NCBI GenBank assembly: GCA_024398105.1
Contig: JAKSJP010000004.1
Coordinates: 1 to 64,000, forward strand
Source of the DNA: Bacteroidales bacterium
GTDB taxonomy: Bacteria > Bacteroidota > Bacteroidia > Bacteroidales > UBA932
DNA length: 64,000 bases
Direction of reading: 5' to 3'
Shown: in pieces, positions 15,410-24,953 of the stretch
How positions within the stretch are numbered: the stretch's first letter is position 1
How the letters are laid out: the number at the start of each line of letters is the position of its first letter
Position numbers and translations under genes: made by a program
The notes under the pieces: generated by a model
Database searches by the model: none
What the model saw: only the letters and a program-made list of their open reading frames with translations
What the model was told of the DNA's origin: nothing

Positions 15410-16696
15410 ATGAAATTCAGATTGATATACCTTGCTCTTGCGGTAGCTGTACTCAGCTCCTGCGGAGGATCTGTCGACGGACTTGAGCCGGAAATGGTGA
15501 ATGTGCCAGCCGGAACGTTCTCATTCGGTTCGATGCCGAACAAGTCGCTTGTGAAGGGCGCTGATGCTCCACACCAGGTGATAATGGACTCGTATTATAT
15601 CAGTGCGGAGCCTGTAAGCGCGGAGCTTTGGGACGCAGTGATGGGAACCAAGCTTTCAGCCAAGGGATTCGCGGCTGTCAGCAGCGTCTCTGCGAAGGAC
15701 TGTGAGAAGTTCGTGGCGAAGCTTTCCAAGATGACAGGCAAGGACTATGTGGTCCCTAGCGAGCAGATGTGGGAATATGCCTGCCGTCAGGGTGCTTTCC
15801 AGCCGATCAAGGGAGCGTATGAATGGTGCTCGGAATATTTCAACGGCTCAGACGTCAATAAGGTCACACGCTCAGCATCCGAGAGGACGGAGACTCCTGA
15901 GTATGCCAAGAGCGGTTCCATTACCTTCAGGATTGCCATCGCTGGCGGTGAGAAGGCAGACAGCAGGATCGTAGATGCCATGGAAGGCAGACAGACTTCA
16001 AGGGAGAATGTCTGCGCTGACGAGTCGGTCGAGCTGAACGGAGTGAAGTTCAATATGATAGCGGTGAAGGGCGGTCAGATCCTTATCGGCGGCACTTCTG
16101 AGCAGAATCCATATCAGGAAGAGGATGAGGTCCCTCCTTACGGAGTCCAGGTCGCAGATTTCGAGATAGCGCAGACAGAGGTTACGGTCGCTCAGTGGCT
16201 CGCAGTCATGCCGGTGCTTCCGGTCGGCAATTATGAGTCAGAACCTCAGAAGCCGGTGATCAATGTCTCATGGTATGCTGCACAGGAGTATATACTGAAG
16301 CTCAACGAGCTGACAGGCAGGACCTTCCGCCTTCCGACAGAGGCAGAGTGGGAGTATGCGGCACGTGGCGGAATCAAGTCCGGCGGCTACCGTTATGCCG
16401 GTTCAAACCAGGTGCTCAGCGTCGCAGTACATGAGAAGAATTCCGGCAATCTCAAGGTAAAGGAGGTCAAGACCCTTGGCCGCAATGAACTTGGACTTTA
16501 CGATATGTGTGGAAACGCATGGGAATGGTGTCTGGATGCCTATGCAGCATATGGCGCAAAGGCTGAGGATCCTCAGATAAAGGTCATGAGGGGAGGAAGC
16601 GCCGCTTCTAAGTGGGATGCATGCCGTGTGTCGAACCGCTCCGCCATCCCTGCCGACAACCTCAAGGGAACATTCGGTTTCAGACTTGCAATCTAG
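15410..16696 (+). CDS. Lipoprotein with two tandem FGE/SUMF1-like domains
   Basis: Envelope lipoprotein (lipobox LSSC, about Cys18) of 428 residues. Two domains of the formylglycine-generating-enzyme fold follow one another. The first (about 28-185) is shortened, with VNVPAGTFSFGS, VVPSEQMWEYACRQG and YEWCSEYF. The second (about 205-428) is fuller, with EIAQTEVTVAQWLAVMP, RLPTEAEWEYAARGG, GLYDMCGNAWEWCLD and RGGS...TFGFRLA. The paired active-site cysteines expected after RGGS in true FGE are not in place, so it is probably a structural or binding protein like GldJ-type lipoproteins rather than a sulfatase activator. No sulfatase gene lies in the window. Confidence 0.86.
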   Translation: MKFRLIYLALAVAVLSSCGGSVDGLEPEMVNVPAGTFSFGSMPNKSLVKGADAPHQVIMDSYYISAEPVSAELWDAVMGTKLSAKGFAAVSSVSAKDCEKFVAKLSKMTGKDYVVPSEQMWEYACRQGAFQPIKGAYEWCSEYFNGSDVNKVTRSASERTETPEYAKSGSITFRIAIAGGEKADSRIVDAMEGRQTSRENVCADESVELNGVKFNMIAVKGGQILIGGTSEQNPYQEEDEVPPYGVQVADFEIAQTEVTVAQWLAVMPVLPVGNYESEPQKPVINVSWYAAQEYILKLNELTGRTFRLPTEAEWEYAARGGIKSGGYRYAGSNQVLSVAVHEKNSGNLKVKEVKTLGRNELGLYDMCGNAWEWCLDAYAAYGAKAEDPQIKVMRGGSAASKWDACRVSNRSAIPADNLKGTFGFRLAI

Positions 16697-16711
16697 AAAT
16701 ACACTGGGAAG

Positions 16712-17539
16712 ATGAAAAAGAAAATCCTATATCTTGCTTTCCTGTTTCTGTTGTCAGCCGTCTATTTCGTCTTTGACGGGGATGGCGGCGATGATCCACA
16801 GACTCCACAGCAGACCCAGCAGCAGTCACAAGTTCAGACGGATAATCTCATAGGTCTTGAGATTCCGTTCATGGCTGATGACAAGACTGTCATCGAGCAT
16901 ATGGGCTATACCTTGTCGTATAATTCTGAATACAGGATTCCGAACTGGGTGGCTTATGAACTGCAGGACTCTGAACTTTACGGAGACCTCGACCGCGCGG
17001 AGAAATTCTCTCCGGACCCGCTCGTCAAGGGACATCAGGCCTATGACAGCGACTATGTGGGTTCCGGCTATGACAGGGGACACATGGCCCCTGCAGGAGA
17101 TATGAAATGGAGTACACAGGCCATGGAAGAGAGTTTCTACCTCTCGAATGTCTGCCCTCAGAACCATAACCTCAATGCCGGCGTATGGAACGACCTCGAG
17201 AAGAAGGTACGCCAGGAAGCCAGGTACTATGGCAAGCTCTGGGTGGTCTGCGGTCCTATAGTTGACAGCAACAGGCACGGAACTGTCGGTAAGAACAAGG
17301 TGGTAGTCCCGGATTCGTTCTTCAAGGCCCTGCTCGCGCAGAACAAGGATGGAAAATATATCTCAATCGCTTTCGTGTTCCCTAACGAGGCAGGAGACAA
17401 CGGACTCGCATCATATGCCATGACAGTCAACGAACTCGAGAAGCTGACTGGCATGGACTTTTTCTACAACCTGGACCAGAAAGTACAGGAAAAGACGGAG
17501 GACAGCTACGATCTCTGGACAGACTGGAGAATCAGGTAG
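16712..17539 (+). CDS. DNA/RNA non-specific endonuclease (NUC1/EndoG-like), membrane-anchored or secreted
   Basis: Predicted metal-dependent nuclease. Signal or anchor segment at about 4-22 (ILYLAFLFLLSAVYFVF), then a Gln/Pro-rich linker (PQTPQQTQQQSQ), then the beta-beta-alpha-metal nuclease domain. The signature DRGHMAPAGD holds catalytic His124. The metal-binding Asn segment is CPQNHNLNAGVWNDLEK. Length is 275 residues. It follows the FGE-like gene by 15 bases and precedes the esterase. Likely role: degradation of extracellular or periplasmic nucleic acid. Confidence 0.9.
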   Translation: MKKKILYLAFLFLLSAVYFVFDGDGGDDPQTPQQTQQQSQVQTDNLIGLEIPFMADDKTVIEHMGYTLSYNSEYRIPNWVAYELQDSELYGDLDRAEKFSPDPLVKGHQAYDSDYVGSGYDRGHMAPAGDMKWSTQAMEESFYLSNVCPQNHNLNAGVWNDLEKKVRQEARYYGKLWVVCGPIVDSNRHGTVGKNKVVVPDSFFKALLAQNKDGKYISIAFVFPNEAGDNGLASYAMTVNELEKLTGMDFFYNLDQKVQEKTEDSYDLWTDWRIR

Positions 17540-17574
17540 CATGGACATGGATAGATAATAAACAGTTGAAAGAT

Positions 17575-19134
17575 ATGAAATTCAGAACATTGGTCGCTAT
17601 CGCGGCACTTGCGGCTGCATTCAGTGCATGCCAACCTAAGGATCCATTCGTGGTGAAGACCACCTCGGGTCTTGTCAAGGGAATCGAAGAGGAAGGCACG
17701 ATGGCCTTCAAAGGTATCCCTTACGCAAGGATCGAGCGTTTCATGCCACCTCAGCCGGTGGAGAAGTGGGATACCATCCGCATCTGTGACAAGTTCGGTC
17801 CGCAGGTGATGCAGAGCGCACGTGGGGAGATGCCGGAGGACAAGATGTCAGAGAAGAATTCCAGCGTCCTCAATGTGTGGACGACAGACACCAAGGCAAA
17901 GAAGCCTGTCATGCTCTGGATACATGGCGGTGGCTTTGACTCAGGATCCGCTGCAGGCAGCCCGGGAATGGGCCTTGCGAAGAAGGATGTGGTCCTCGTC
18001 AGCCTTAACCATAGACTCAATATCCTCGGCTTCCTTGATCTTTCTCAGTTCGGCGAGAAGTACAGGTATTCAGGAAATGCCGGCATGATCGACATTGTCT
18101 ACGCTCTCAAATGGATCAAGGACAATATCAGGAACTTCGGAGGCGACCCGGGGAATGTGACTATCTTCGGCGAGTCAGGTGGCGGCGGAAAGGTCGCTAC
18201 ACTGATGTGCATGCCTGAGGCCCAGGGCCTCTACCACAAGGCTATCATCATGAGCGGTACTATCCTCAATGTCAATGACAAGCAGATGGCTCAGGAACTT
18301 GGCGCGGCTGTCCTTTCAGAGCTTGGAATCGCTCCTGCCGACGTCGACAAGATCGCTGATGTCCCTTACCGTGAGCTTGCAGCTGCCGGCCAGAGAGCCA
18401 TGGCGAAGAGCATAGGTACCAGGACTCCTGGAACTCCTATGATGTGGGGATTCGGTCCTGCTCCTGACGGAGAGACCCTTCTCCAGCAGCCTTTCCAGCC
18501 GGATCTTTCTCCAATCTCGGACGACATCCCAGTGATGATAGGAACGACATTGAACGAGCTTCAGAGAAATGTCTACAATATCGAGCAGATGTCATGGGAC
18601 GAGGCAAAGGAGATGCTTGAGCCTGTCTTCGGGGAGCTTACTGACGAGCTTATCTCCGAGTTCAGGTCTTCATATCCTGAACTTCGCCCTCAGGACCTCG
18701 TATCTCTCGACAGGATGTTCCGTCCTAAGACCATCATCACTGCTGATACGATTTCAGTCAGGAAGAAGGCTCCTGTCTATATGTACATGTACAATGTGAA
18801 GTCTCCTGTATCGCATGCTGCGACCCATGGCGACGAGCTCGCATTCTGCTTCAACACTCTTCATCTTTCTCCGCGCCAGGTTCCGAACCCTACATACGAC
18901 GACCTCAAGGCTGCGGACATCATGAGTGAGTCGTGGGCTAACTTCGCGAAGTATGGCAATCCTAACGTGGCCGGACTTCCTGAGTGGCATCCTTATACTC
19001 CTGAGAACGGTGAGCTTCTTACCTTCGACTACAATATCGAGATCAAGAACAACTTTGACCGCCGTCTCCAGGAAATCATCAACGAATGCTGTTTCAGGCA
19101 GCTTGATGAATTCAACGCTAAACACGGAAGATAA
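17575..19134 (+). CDS. Type-B carboxylesterase lipoprotein
   Basis: Alpha/beta hydrolase of the carboxylesterase/para-nitrobenzyl esterase family, 519 residues, with a lipobox near FSACQ. The oxyanion loop is WIHGGGFDSG, the nucleophile elbow GESGGGG holds Ser201, and the late segment SHAATHGDELAF supplies the His. The front motif KGIPYA is typical. The ATG at 17575 is preferred over the in-frame TTG at 17566. The substrate could be acyl esters on plant polymers, but it lies outside the polysaccharide locus. The stop overlaps the start of the next gene (TAATGG). Confidence 0.9.
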   Translation: MKFRTLVAIAALAAAFSACQPKDPFVVKTTSGLVKGIEEEGTMAFKGIPYARIERFMPPQPVEKWDTIRICDKFGPQVMQSARGEMPEDKMSEKNSSVLNVWTTDTKAKKPVMLWIHGGGFDSGSAAGSPGMGLAKKDVVLVSLNHRLNILGFLDLSQFGEKYRYSGNAGMIDIVYALKWIKDNIRNFGGDPGNVTIFGESGGGGKVATLMCMPEAQGLYHKAIIMSGTILNVNDKQMAQELGAAVLSELGIAPADVDKIADVPYRELAAAGQRAMAKSIGTRTPGTPMMWGFGPAPDGETLLQQPFQPDLSPISDDIPVMIGTTLNELQRNVYNIEQMSWDEAKEMLEPVFGELTDELISEFRSSYPELRPQDLVSLDRMFRPKTIITADTISVRKKAPVYMYMYNVKSPVSHAATHGDELAFCFNTLHLSPRQVPNPTYDDLKAADIMSESWANFAKYGNPNVAGLPEWHPYTPENGELLTFDYNIEIKNNFDRRLQEIINECCFRQLDEFNAKHGR

Positions 19135-20285
19135 TGGCTGAAAGAGCAACAGACAAGCTTGCAAGAGTCATCCTGACGACTCTGACGGTCTGCGCCGCAC
19201 TTGCGGTCTGCTGGCTGTTCAGAAGCGTGCTGATCTATATGGTCCTGGCGGCTCTCCTGGCTTTTCTTGGAAGACCTATATATGTGTGGCTGAGGAAGTT
19301 GTCTGTCAAGGGCCATCATTGTCCTGACTGGCTTGCCGCTGCACTTACCATAGTCGTGATACTCTCGGCTCTGGCATGTCTGGTCCTGGTGGTCGTTCCT
19401 GTGGTGTCAGGGGTGATCCGGGATATCTCGAAGGCGAACATCGAGAACATGGCTCAGGCTGTGTCCGTCCCTCTTTCACAGTTCAACCATGACCTTATAA
19501 GGAACTTCCCGTCGCTTGGCAGGGACTTCAAGATAGAGAATGTGGTCTATGCCCAGCTCGTGGACATGCTGGACCTCGGTTCAGTGTCTTCTGTAGTGGG
19601 TTCCGTAGCTTCATTCTTCGCTTCGTTCGGCGTAGCGTTGTTCTCGATGGTATTCATCGCCTTCTTCTTCATCAGGGACCCTCATATATTCACCTCGATA
19701 GTGACTGCATTCATGCCTGACTCCATCGAGTCGAAGATGAAGGAATCCTTCACGGAGATCGGTGAGCTTATCTCAAGGTACTTCGTCGGGCTTGTGCTGG
19801 AGATACTCGGAGTCTCTCTGATCAATTTCCTGGGCCTTTTCTTCATCGCGAGGATGGGCTTCAGGTATTCGATAGGTATCGCCTTCCTGACTGGTCTGTT
19901 CAACGTCCTTCCATATATCGGACCTCTGCTTGGCGGAGTCCTTGGACTGGTGCTGAGCCTGACCATCAAGTATGTATGCGCTACCTCTCTGGGCATCGCA
20001 GTCGGACTTCCGGCGTTCATCGCGATAATAATAGGCATCTTCTGGTTCACCCAGCTGGTCGACAACTATGTCTACCAGCCGCTGATCTACTCGAACAGCG
20101 TCAAGGCGCATCCGCTTGAGATCTTCATAGTGATCCTTGCTGCGGGTTCAGTGTTCGGCATACTCGGAATGCTCGTGGCGATCCCTGGATACACGGTTGC
20201 CCGTGTGATAGCGATCAAGTTCTTCGGCGACGTGAAAGCCATCAGGATGCTGTCCCATACAGTCAAGAACAAGAAAACAGAATAG
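19134..20285 (+). CDS. AI-2E-family (PerM/UPF0118) membrane transporter
   Basis: Inner-membrane protein of 383 residues with about eight hydrophobic segments. It matches the AI-2E transporter family, whose members export signalling molecules or act as Na+/H+ antiporters. Typical parts are LIYMVLAALLAFLGRPIY near the N-terminus, FNVLPYIGPLLGGVLG and the closing GSVFGILGMLVAIPGYTV. Its substrate cannot be told. It overlaps the esterase stop and lies two bases before the peptidase gene, so all three are likely cotranscribed. Confidence 0.9.
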   Translation: MAERATDKLARVILTTLTVCAALAVCWLFRSVLIYMVLAALLAFLGRPIYVWLRKLSVKGHHCPDWLAAALTIVVILSALACLVLVVVPVVSGVIRDISKANIENMAQAVSVPLSQFNHDLIRNFPSLGRDFKIENVVYAQLVDMLDLGSVSSVVGSVASFFASFGVALFSMVFIAFFFIRDPHIFTSIVTAFMPDSIESKMKESFTEIGELISRYFVGLVLEILGVSLINFLGLFFIARMGFRYSIGIAFLTGLFNVLPYIGPLLGGVLGLVLSLTIKYVCATSLGIAVGLPAFIAIIIGIFWFTQLVDNYVYQPLIYSNSVKAHPLEIFIVILAAGSVFGILGMLVAIPGYTVARVIAIKFFGDVKAIRMLSHTVKNKKTE

Positions 20286-20287
20286 AT

Positions 20288-23092
20288 ATGAAAAGAATAG
20301 TATTGGTACCGATGCTCGCTGCGGCTCTCAGCCTCAGTGCTTCGGCTCAGAAGAAACCGCTCGACCATTCGGTCTACGATTCATGGGAGAGTGTCACAGG
20401 CATGGACCTGAGCGACGACGGTGATATATTCACCTACGTAGTCTCTCAGCAGGAGGGTGACACCCGTCTTGTGATAACCAACCGTCTTACGAAGCAGACG
20501 GTCAGTGTGGACCGCGGAGGTGCTGCACAGATCACTCGTGACGGAAGATGGGCGTTCTTCACGATCAAGGCACCGTTTGCGGATACACGTGCCGCGAAGA
20601 TAGCCAAGAAGAAGGCTGACGAGATGCCTAAGGATTCCCTTGGTTATGTGGACCTCAGGACATTCGAACTCAGGAAGATCGCAGACGTCACATCCTTCCG
20701 CCTTGCAGGAGAGAAGAGCGACCTTGTACTCTACATGCCTAAGACAAATGAGAAGGAGGCTAAGTGCGCTGTAATCTTCGATCCTGCTACAGAGCGCAGG
20801 GACAGCCTCAAGCATATCGACCAGTATGTCTTCGACAAGGCCGGAAAGCGTCTTGCCGCAACATTCAAGAAGGACAAGAAAGACTCGCTGTCGGTGAACG
20901 AGGTAGCACTGTTCGAACTCGGTACCATGGACAAGAAGACTCTTTCGCAGGATCTCAAGTACTATTCGGCACCGGTGTTCAATGAGGCCGGCGACAAGCT
21001 GACATTCCTCGCTTCTGCGGATTCGAACGACACAGGCAACAAGCACTGCGCCCTCTGGCTCTATCAGGATATCGTGACAGGCAAGGGAAAGAAGGCTGTA
21101 AAGAGCTCAAAGATCGAGGAGATCATCCCTCAGAGCTATGCTCTCGGCAAGCTTTGTCTCACAGAGAACAGCACTCCTTCATTCTCGAAGTCGTCAGGCA
21201 GGATAGTGCTCGGCATGGCTGAGTGCATGCCTCCGAAGGATACCACGATCGTCGAGTTCGAGTCGGCTCAGCTCGATATCTGGAACTATGACATCTATAT
21301 GACACCTCCGATGCAGAAGGCCCGCCTCGATCAGCTCAGGAAGGCTACCGTGGACGCTGTCATCAATCTTTCCGATCCTGGCAAGGTGGTGCTTCTTTCT
21401 GACAGTATATTCGAGAACATCAGCTTTGCTGACGGAGCAGACTGTGCATGGGCCCTTGCAGTCGACAGCAGACCTTACCAGATCAGCTCTACATGGGACA
21501 GCAATGACTACTGTGATGTCGCTCTCGTGAACCTTGCAGACGGCTCACGCAAGACAATCTTCACCAAGCTCAACGGAAGCGCAGCTATCTCTCCTGCAGG
21601 AAAATACATCTACTGGTACAGCAACGACGACCTTGGCTGGCATACCTACAGGATCTCTGACGGACAGGAAGTCAATGTGACAGCTTCAGCTGGCGTGGCA
21701 TTCTACGACGACGAGGATGATCATCCTATGGTTCCGCCATATTATGACAGACCTCACTGGATGGACGGTGACGAGGGATTCATCATCTCTGACAAGTACG
21801 ATATGTGGAAGTTCGATGCCGACGGCAAAGGCTTTGTATGCCTCACCCTGGGCAGGGGACGCGATGAGAACCTCCAGCTGAGCTATCTTGCTCTGGCAAA
21901 GGACGATACCTACGCTGCACTCAGAAGACTCGGTGCTTCCAGGACTATCGGAAAGAAGGATGTGGTCTTCCTCACGGTCTTCGACAGGACTACCAAGGAG
22001 AACGGCTACGCTACAGTCTCTGTGGATAAGCTTGGCATCATCAATCTTCTCAAGGAGAAGCACTCATTCCTCTCTCCTGTGAAGGCACGTAATGCTGAGG
22101 CATATGCATTCAGGATGGGCGATACCCAACATTCACCTGACGCATATCTTGCTTCAGATCTCTTCGGCGGCAGGGAGAAGATGTCTTCTATCAACCCTCA
22201 GCAGTCTCAGTACAACTGGGTGAATAATCAGCTTGTCCACTGGACCGCCTATGACGGTACAAAGCTCGACGGTATGCTCATCACCCCTGAGGACCTTGAT
22301 CCGAACAAGAAGTATCCGATGATGATCTACTTCTACGAGAAGTACTCGGAGAACCTCTACTCATATTTCACTCCGGCTCCAAGCCGCTCGACGGTGAACC
22401 TTTCGTTCTTCGCAAGCCGTGGATACGTGGTGTTCGTTCCGGACATCGTCTACAAGGACGGTCATCCAGGCGAGAGCGCATACAACTGCATCTGCTCAGG
22501 TGCGGAGGCTATGTGCGAGCAGTTCAAGTTCATCGACAAGGACCGCATGGCGATCCAGGGTCAGAGCTGGGGCGGCTACCAGACCGCTTACCTAGTCACC
22601 CGTACCAACATGTTCGCAGCTGCGGGAGCAGGTGCTCCTGTCGGCAACATGACCAGTGCCTACGGCGGAATCCGCTGGGAGTCAGGTCTTGTCCGCGCCA
22701 TGCAGTATGAGCACGGACAGAGCCGTATCGGCAAGTCTCTCTGGGACGAAGGCGGCCTTGATCTCTACATCGAGAACTCTCCGATCTTCCACGCCGACAA
22801 GTGCACTACTCCTACCCTTATCATGCACAACGACGCTGACGGCGCGGTTCCATGGTACCAGGGAATCGAGTTCTTCATGTCACTCCGCCGCTTCGGCAAT
22901 CCGGCATGGCTTCTCCAGTACAACAACGAGGCACACAACCTCAATGAACGCCGCAACAGCAAGGATCTCTCGATCCGTCTGTCCCAGTTCTTCGACCACT
23001 ATCTCAAGGGCGAGTCTATGCCAGCCTGGATGAAGGACGGCGTGCCTATGACACGCAAGGGTCAATACTACGGATACGAGCTTTCAGAGTAG
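20288..23092 (+). CDS. S9-family prolyl oligopeptidase-like peptidase
   Basis: Exported serine peptidase of 934 residues. Signal peptide about 1-20 (SLSASAQ). Residues about 25-640 form the beta-propeller-like part. The C-terminal alpha/beta hydrolase holds GQSWGGYQ with nucleophile Ser760, HNDADGAVPW (Asp) and NNEAHNL (His). This architecture fits periplasmic dipeptidyl-peptidase/acylaminoacyl-peptidase-type enzymes of Bacteroidetes that trim peptides. It lies in a tight gene run (two bases after the permease gene, one base before dtd). Confidence 0.92.
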   Translation: MKRIVLVPMLAAALSLSASAQKKPLDHSVYDSWESVTGMDLSDDGDIFTYVVSQQEGDTRLVITNRLTKQTVSVDRGGAAQITRDGRWAFFTIKAPFADTRAAKIAKKKADEMPKDSLGYVDLRTFELRKIADVTSFRLAGEKSDLVLYMPKTNEKEAKCAVIFDPATERRDSLKHIDQYVFDKAGKRLAATFKKDKKDSLSVNEVALFELGTMDKKTLSQDLKYYSAPVFNEAGDKLTFLASADSNDTGNKHCALWLYQDIVTGKGKKAVKSSKIEEIIPQSYALGKLCLTENSTPSFSKSSGRIVLGMAECMPPKDTTIVEFESAQLDIWNYDIYMTPPMQKARLDQLRKATVDAVINLSDPGKVVLLSDSIFENISFADGADCAWALAVDSRPYQISSTWDSNDYCDVALVNLADGSRKTIFTKLNGSAAISPAGKYIYWYSNDDLGWHTYRISDGQEVNVTASAGVAFYDDEDDHPMVPPYYDRPHWMDGDEGFIISDKYDMWKFDADGKGFVCLTLGRGRDENLQLSYLALAKDDTYAALRRLGASRTIGKKDVVFLTVFDRTTKENGYATVSVDKLGIINLLKEKHSFLSPVKARNAEAYAFRMGDTQHSPDAYLASDLFGGREKMSSINPQQSQYNWVNNQLVHWTAYDGTKLDGMLITPEDLDPNKKYPMMIYFYEKYSENLYSYFTPAPSRSTVNLSFFASRGYVVFVPDIVYKDGHPGESAYNCICSGAEAMCEQFKFIDKDRMAIQGQSWGGYQTAYLVTRTNMFAAAGAGAPVGNMTSAYGGIRWESGLVRAMQYEHGQSRIGKSLWDEGGLDLYIENSPIFHADKCTTPTLIMHNDADGAVPWYQGIEFFMSLRRFGNPAWLLQYNNEAHNLNERRNSKDLSIRLSQFFDHYLKGESMPAWMKDGVPMTRKGQYYGYELSE

Positions 23093-23093
23093 C

Positions 23094-23573
23094 ATGAGAG
23101 TAGTAATACAGAGAGTCACGGAGGCTTCCGTGACAGTATATGAGGAACAGCATCTCGATGCTGAAGGCAATCCATATGTAAGCTCGATAGGCGAGGGCCT
23201 TCTGGTCCTTGCCGGTTTCGAGGAAAGCGACACTGAGGCGGACCTGGACTGGATGGTCAGGAAGATCGTCGGCATCAGGATATTCAACGACGAGAACGGT
23301 GTGATGAACCGCTCTGTGATGGATATCGGTGGAGAACTGCTGTGCATCAGCCAGTTCACTCTTTTCGCCGCCACTGCGAAGGGTAACCGCCCTTCATACA
23401 TCAGGGCTGCCAAGCATGACATTTCGGTGCCTCTCTATGAGAAGTTCTGCGCAAAGCTCGAGGCCGGCATTGGAAAGCCGATCGGAAAGGGAATATTCGG
23501 AGCTGACATGAAGGTCCGTCTTCTCAATGACGGTCCTGTCACGATCTGCATCGATTCGCATAACAAGGAGTAG
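23094..23573 (+). CDS. dtd: D-aminoacyl-tRNA deacylase
   Basis: Cytosolic enzyme that removes D-amino acids from mischarged tRNA. Family hallmarks are the opening MRVVIQRVTEASVTV, the SQFTLFA motif and NDGPVTICID near the end (Gly-Pro pair and Thr). Length is 159 residues, slightly above the usual 145-150 because of a short insertion after residue 17 (EEQHLDAEGNPY). It starts one base after the peptidase stop. Confidence 0.96.
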   Translation: MRVVIQRVTEASVTVYEEQHLDAEGNPYVSSIGEGLLVLAGFEESDTEADLDWMVRKIVGIRIFNDENGVMNRSVMDIGGELLCISQFTLFAATAKGNRPSYIRAAKHDISVPLYEKFCAKLEAGIGKPIGKGIFGADMKVRLLNDGPVTICIDSHNKE

Positions 23574-23575
23574 AT

Positions 23576-24367
23576 ATGATATTCTATTATTCAGGTTGCG
23601 GCAACAGCCGTATGGCGGCAGACCAGCTGGCGGAAAGGCTGGGGGAGAAACTGGTGTTCATCCCCGACGCAGCACGTGCCGGGGAGTATTGCTATACTCT
23701 CGAGGAGGGTGAGATGCTTGGATTCGTGTGGCCGGTCTACTGCTGGGCGCCACCTAAGCTCGTGCTGGATTTCGTGTCGAAGCTGAAGATAAACGGCCGT
23801 CCGTCCCATTGCTGGACTGTGTGTACCTGCGGAGACACAGCCGGCCATACCGAGAAGGTATGGCGCAAGGCTTTGAAGAACGCGGGAAAGCGCTTGGGGC
23901 AGGGTACCATGGACCTGTCACTGGATGCCATCTATTCGGTCATTATGCCCGAGACATATATCAATCTCAAAGGTATGATGCTCGATACTCCGGAAGGCGC
24001 TGCCAGGAAGGTCGCAGATGCGAAGGTACGACTGGATGAGATCGCGAAGTCCATCGCCGCACACAGGAAGGAATCTTCTATGATCCTTGGCCCGAAACCG
24101 TGGCTGAATACCTACCTCGTGAGGCCGCTTTTCTATGCTTTTCTTGTGAAGGACAGGTATTTCACCGTGTCGGACGCCTGCAAAGGATGCGGCAGATGCG
24201 CCGAAGTCTGTCCGCTGAAGAATATTACCATTGTTGACAAGCGCCCTCGTTGGAACGGCAACTGTACGACCTGTGAGGCCTGCTATCACAACTGTCCGGC
24301 GAATGCCATCCAGTTCGGCAAGGCGACGCTTGGCAAGGGTCAGTATCGAGGCCCTGACAGCCTGTAG
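23576..24367 (+). CDS. EFR1-type flavodoxin-ferredoxin fusion protein
   Basis: Predicted cytosolic electron-transfer protein of 263 residues. The N-terminal part is flavodoxin-like (FYYSGCGNSRMAADQL, then FVWPVYCWAPPKLV). The C-terminal part has two [4Fe-4S] motifs, CKGCGRCAEVCP and CTTCEACYHNCP. This is the EFrodoxin (EFR1) arrangement common in anaerobic gut bacteria; the redox partner is unknown. It lies two bases after dtd. Confidence 0.9.
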   Translation: MIFYYSGCGNSRMAADQLAERLGEKLVFIPDAARAGEYCYTLEEGEMLGFVWPVYCWAPPKLVLDFVSKLKINGRPSHCWTVCTCGDTAGHTEKVWRKALKNAGKRLGQGTMDLSLDAIYSVIMPETYINLKGMMLDTPEGAARKVADAKVRLDEIAKSIAAHRKESSMILGPKPWLNTYLVRPLFYAFLVKDRYFTVSDACKGCGRCAEVCPLKNITIVDKRPRWNGNCTTCEACYHNCPANAIQFGKATLGKGQYRGPDSL

Positions 24368-24408
24368 AACATCTTTTCAATGAATAATCCAATCTATCCA
24401 AGATATTT

Positions 24409-24948
24409 ATGAGCGATCTGACATTCTATCTTATCCTTGCCGCAGTGGCTGGAGTCATCTACGCAGTAGCCTATACATGCCATCACTATGAATATGTCGT
24501 CAATTCCAGAAGCAGCCAGATCCTGAAGGCAGTATGGAAAGGGGCCGGCATCTTTGCGGTCGTCGGGCTGGGAAATGCCATACTTGAACTCATGCCCCAG
24601 GGCCACGATTCAAACTTCGGCATCTGGCTGCTCTGTGGCCTGATCGCAGTTGTGCTGTCAACGTTGGCGTACGCTCTCCTTTGGTATTCATGTAACAAGC
24701 TATGGCCTGTCGATCCTACAGATGACAGACTGATCGACTACAGGGATGTACCTGCTATCCTTCGAGTAGCCTGGAAGCTGGTTATCGTTGCTCTTGAGGT
24801 AGGATTCGCAATCTTCTTCGTCAGTCCTTATGTGACAGGGAAATTGACGATAGGGGACAACCCTGGGCTGGCAGCGGTCACCCTTCTTATCACCATTGCC
24901 TGCGTCGGGGCGGCTTACAGGAATGTGAAGAGGCTTCTCAGAAAGTAA
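24409..24948 (+). CDS. Hypothetical integral membrane protein
   Basis: Not recognised. The protein has 179 residues and about five hydrophobic segments (near 5-22, 44-60, 70-92, 116-136 and 150-168). There are no catalytic motifs. The end is basic (RNVKRLLRK). It follows the EFR1 gene by 41 bases and faces the YqiA-like gene with only five bases between the stops and no visible terminator. The membrane topology makes it a credible gene. Confidence 0.75.
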   Translation: MSDLTFYLILAAVAGVIYAVAYTCHHYEYVVNSRSSQILKAVWKGAGIFAVVGLGNAILELMPQGHDSNFGIWLLCGLIAVVLSTLAYALLWYSCNKLWPVDPTDDRLIDYRDVPAILRVAWKLVIVALEVGFAIFFVSPYVTGKLTIGDNPGLAAVTLLITIACVGAAYRNVKRLLRK

Positions 24949-24953
24949 GGATT

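Noticed and set aside
15410-16696. Active sulfatase-maturing enzyme
   Set aside because: The expected active-site cysteines after RGGS are missing and no sulfatase is nearby.
24949-24953. Missing terminator between convergent genes as sign of a lost gene
   Set aside because: Five-base spacing between stops is compatible with compact convergent genes; no remnant is visible.
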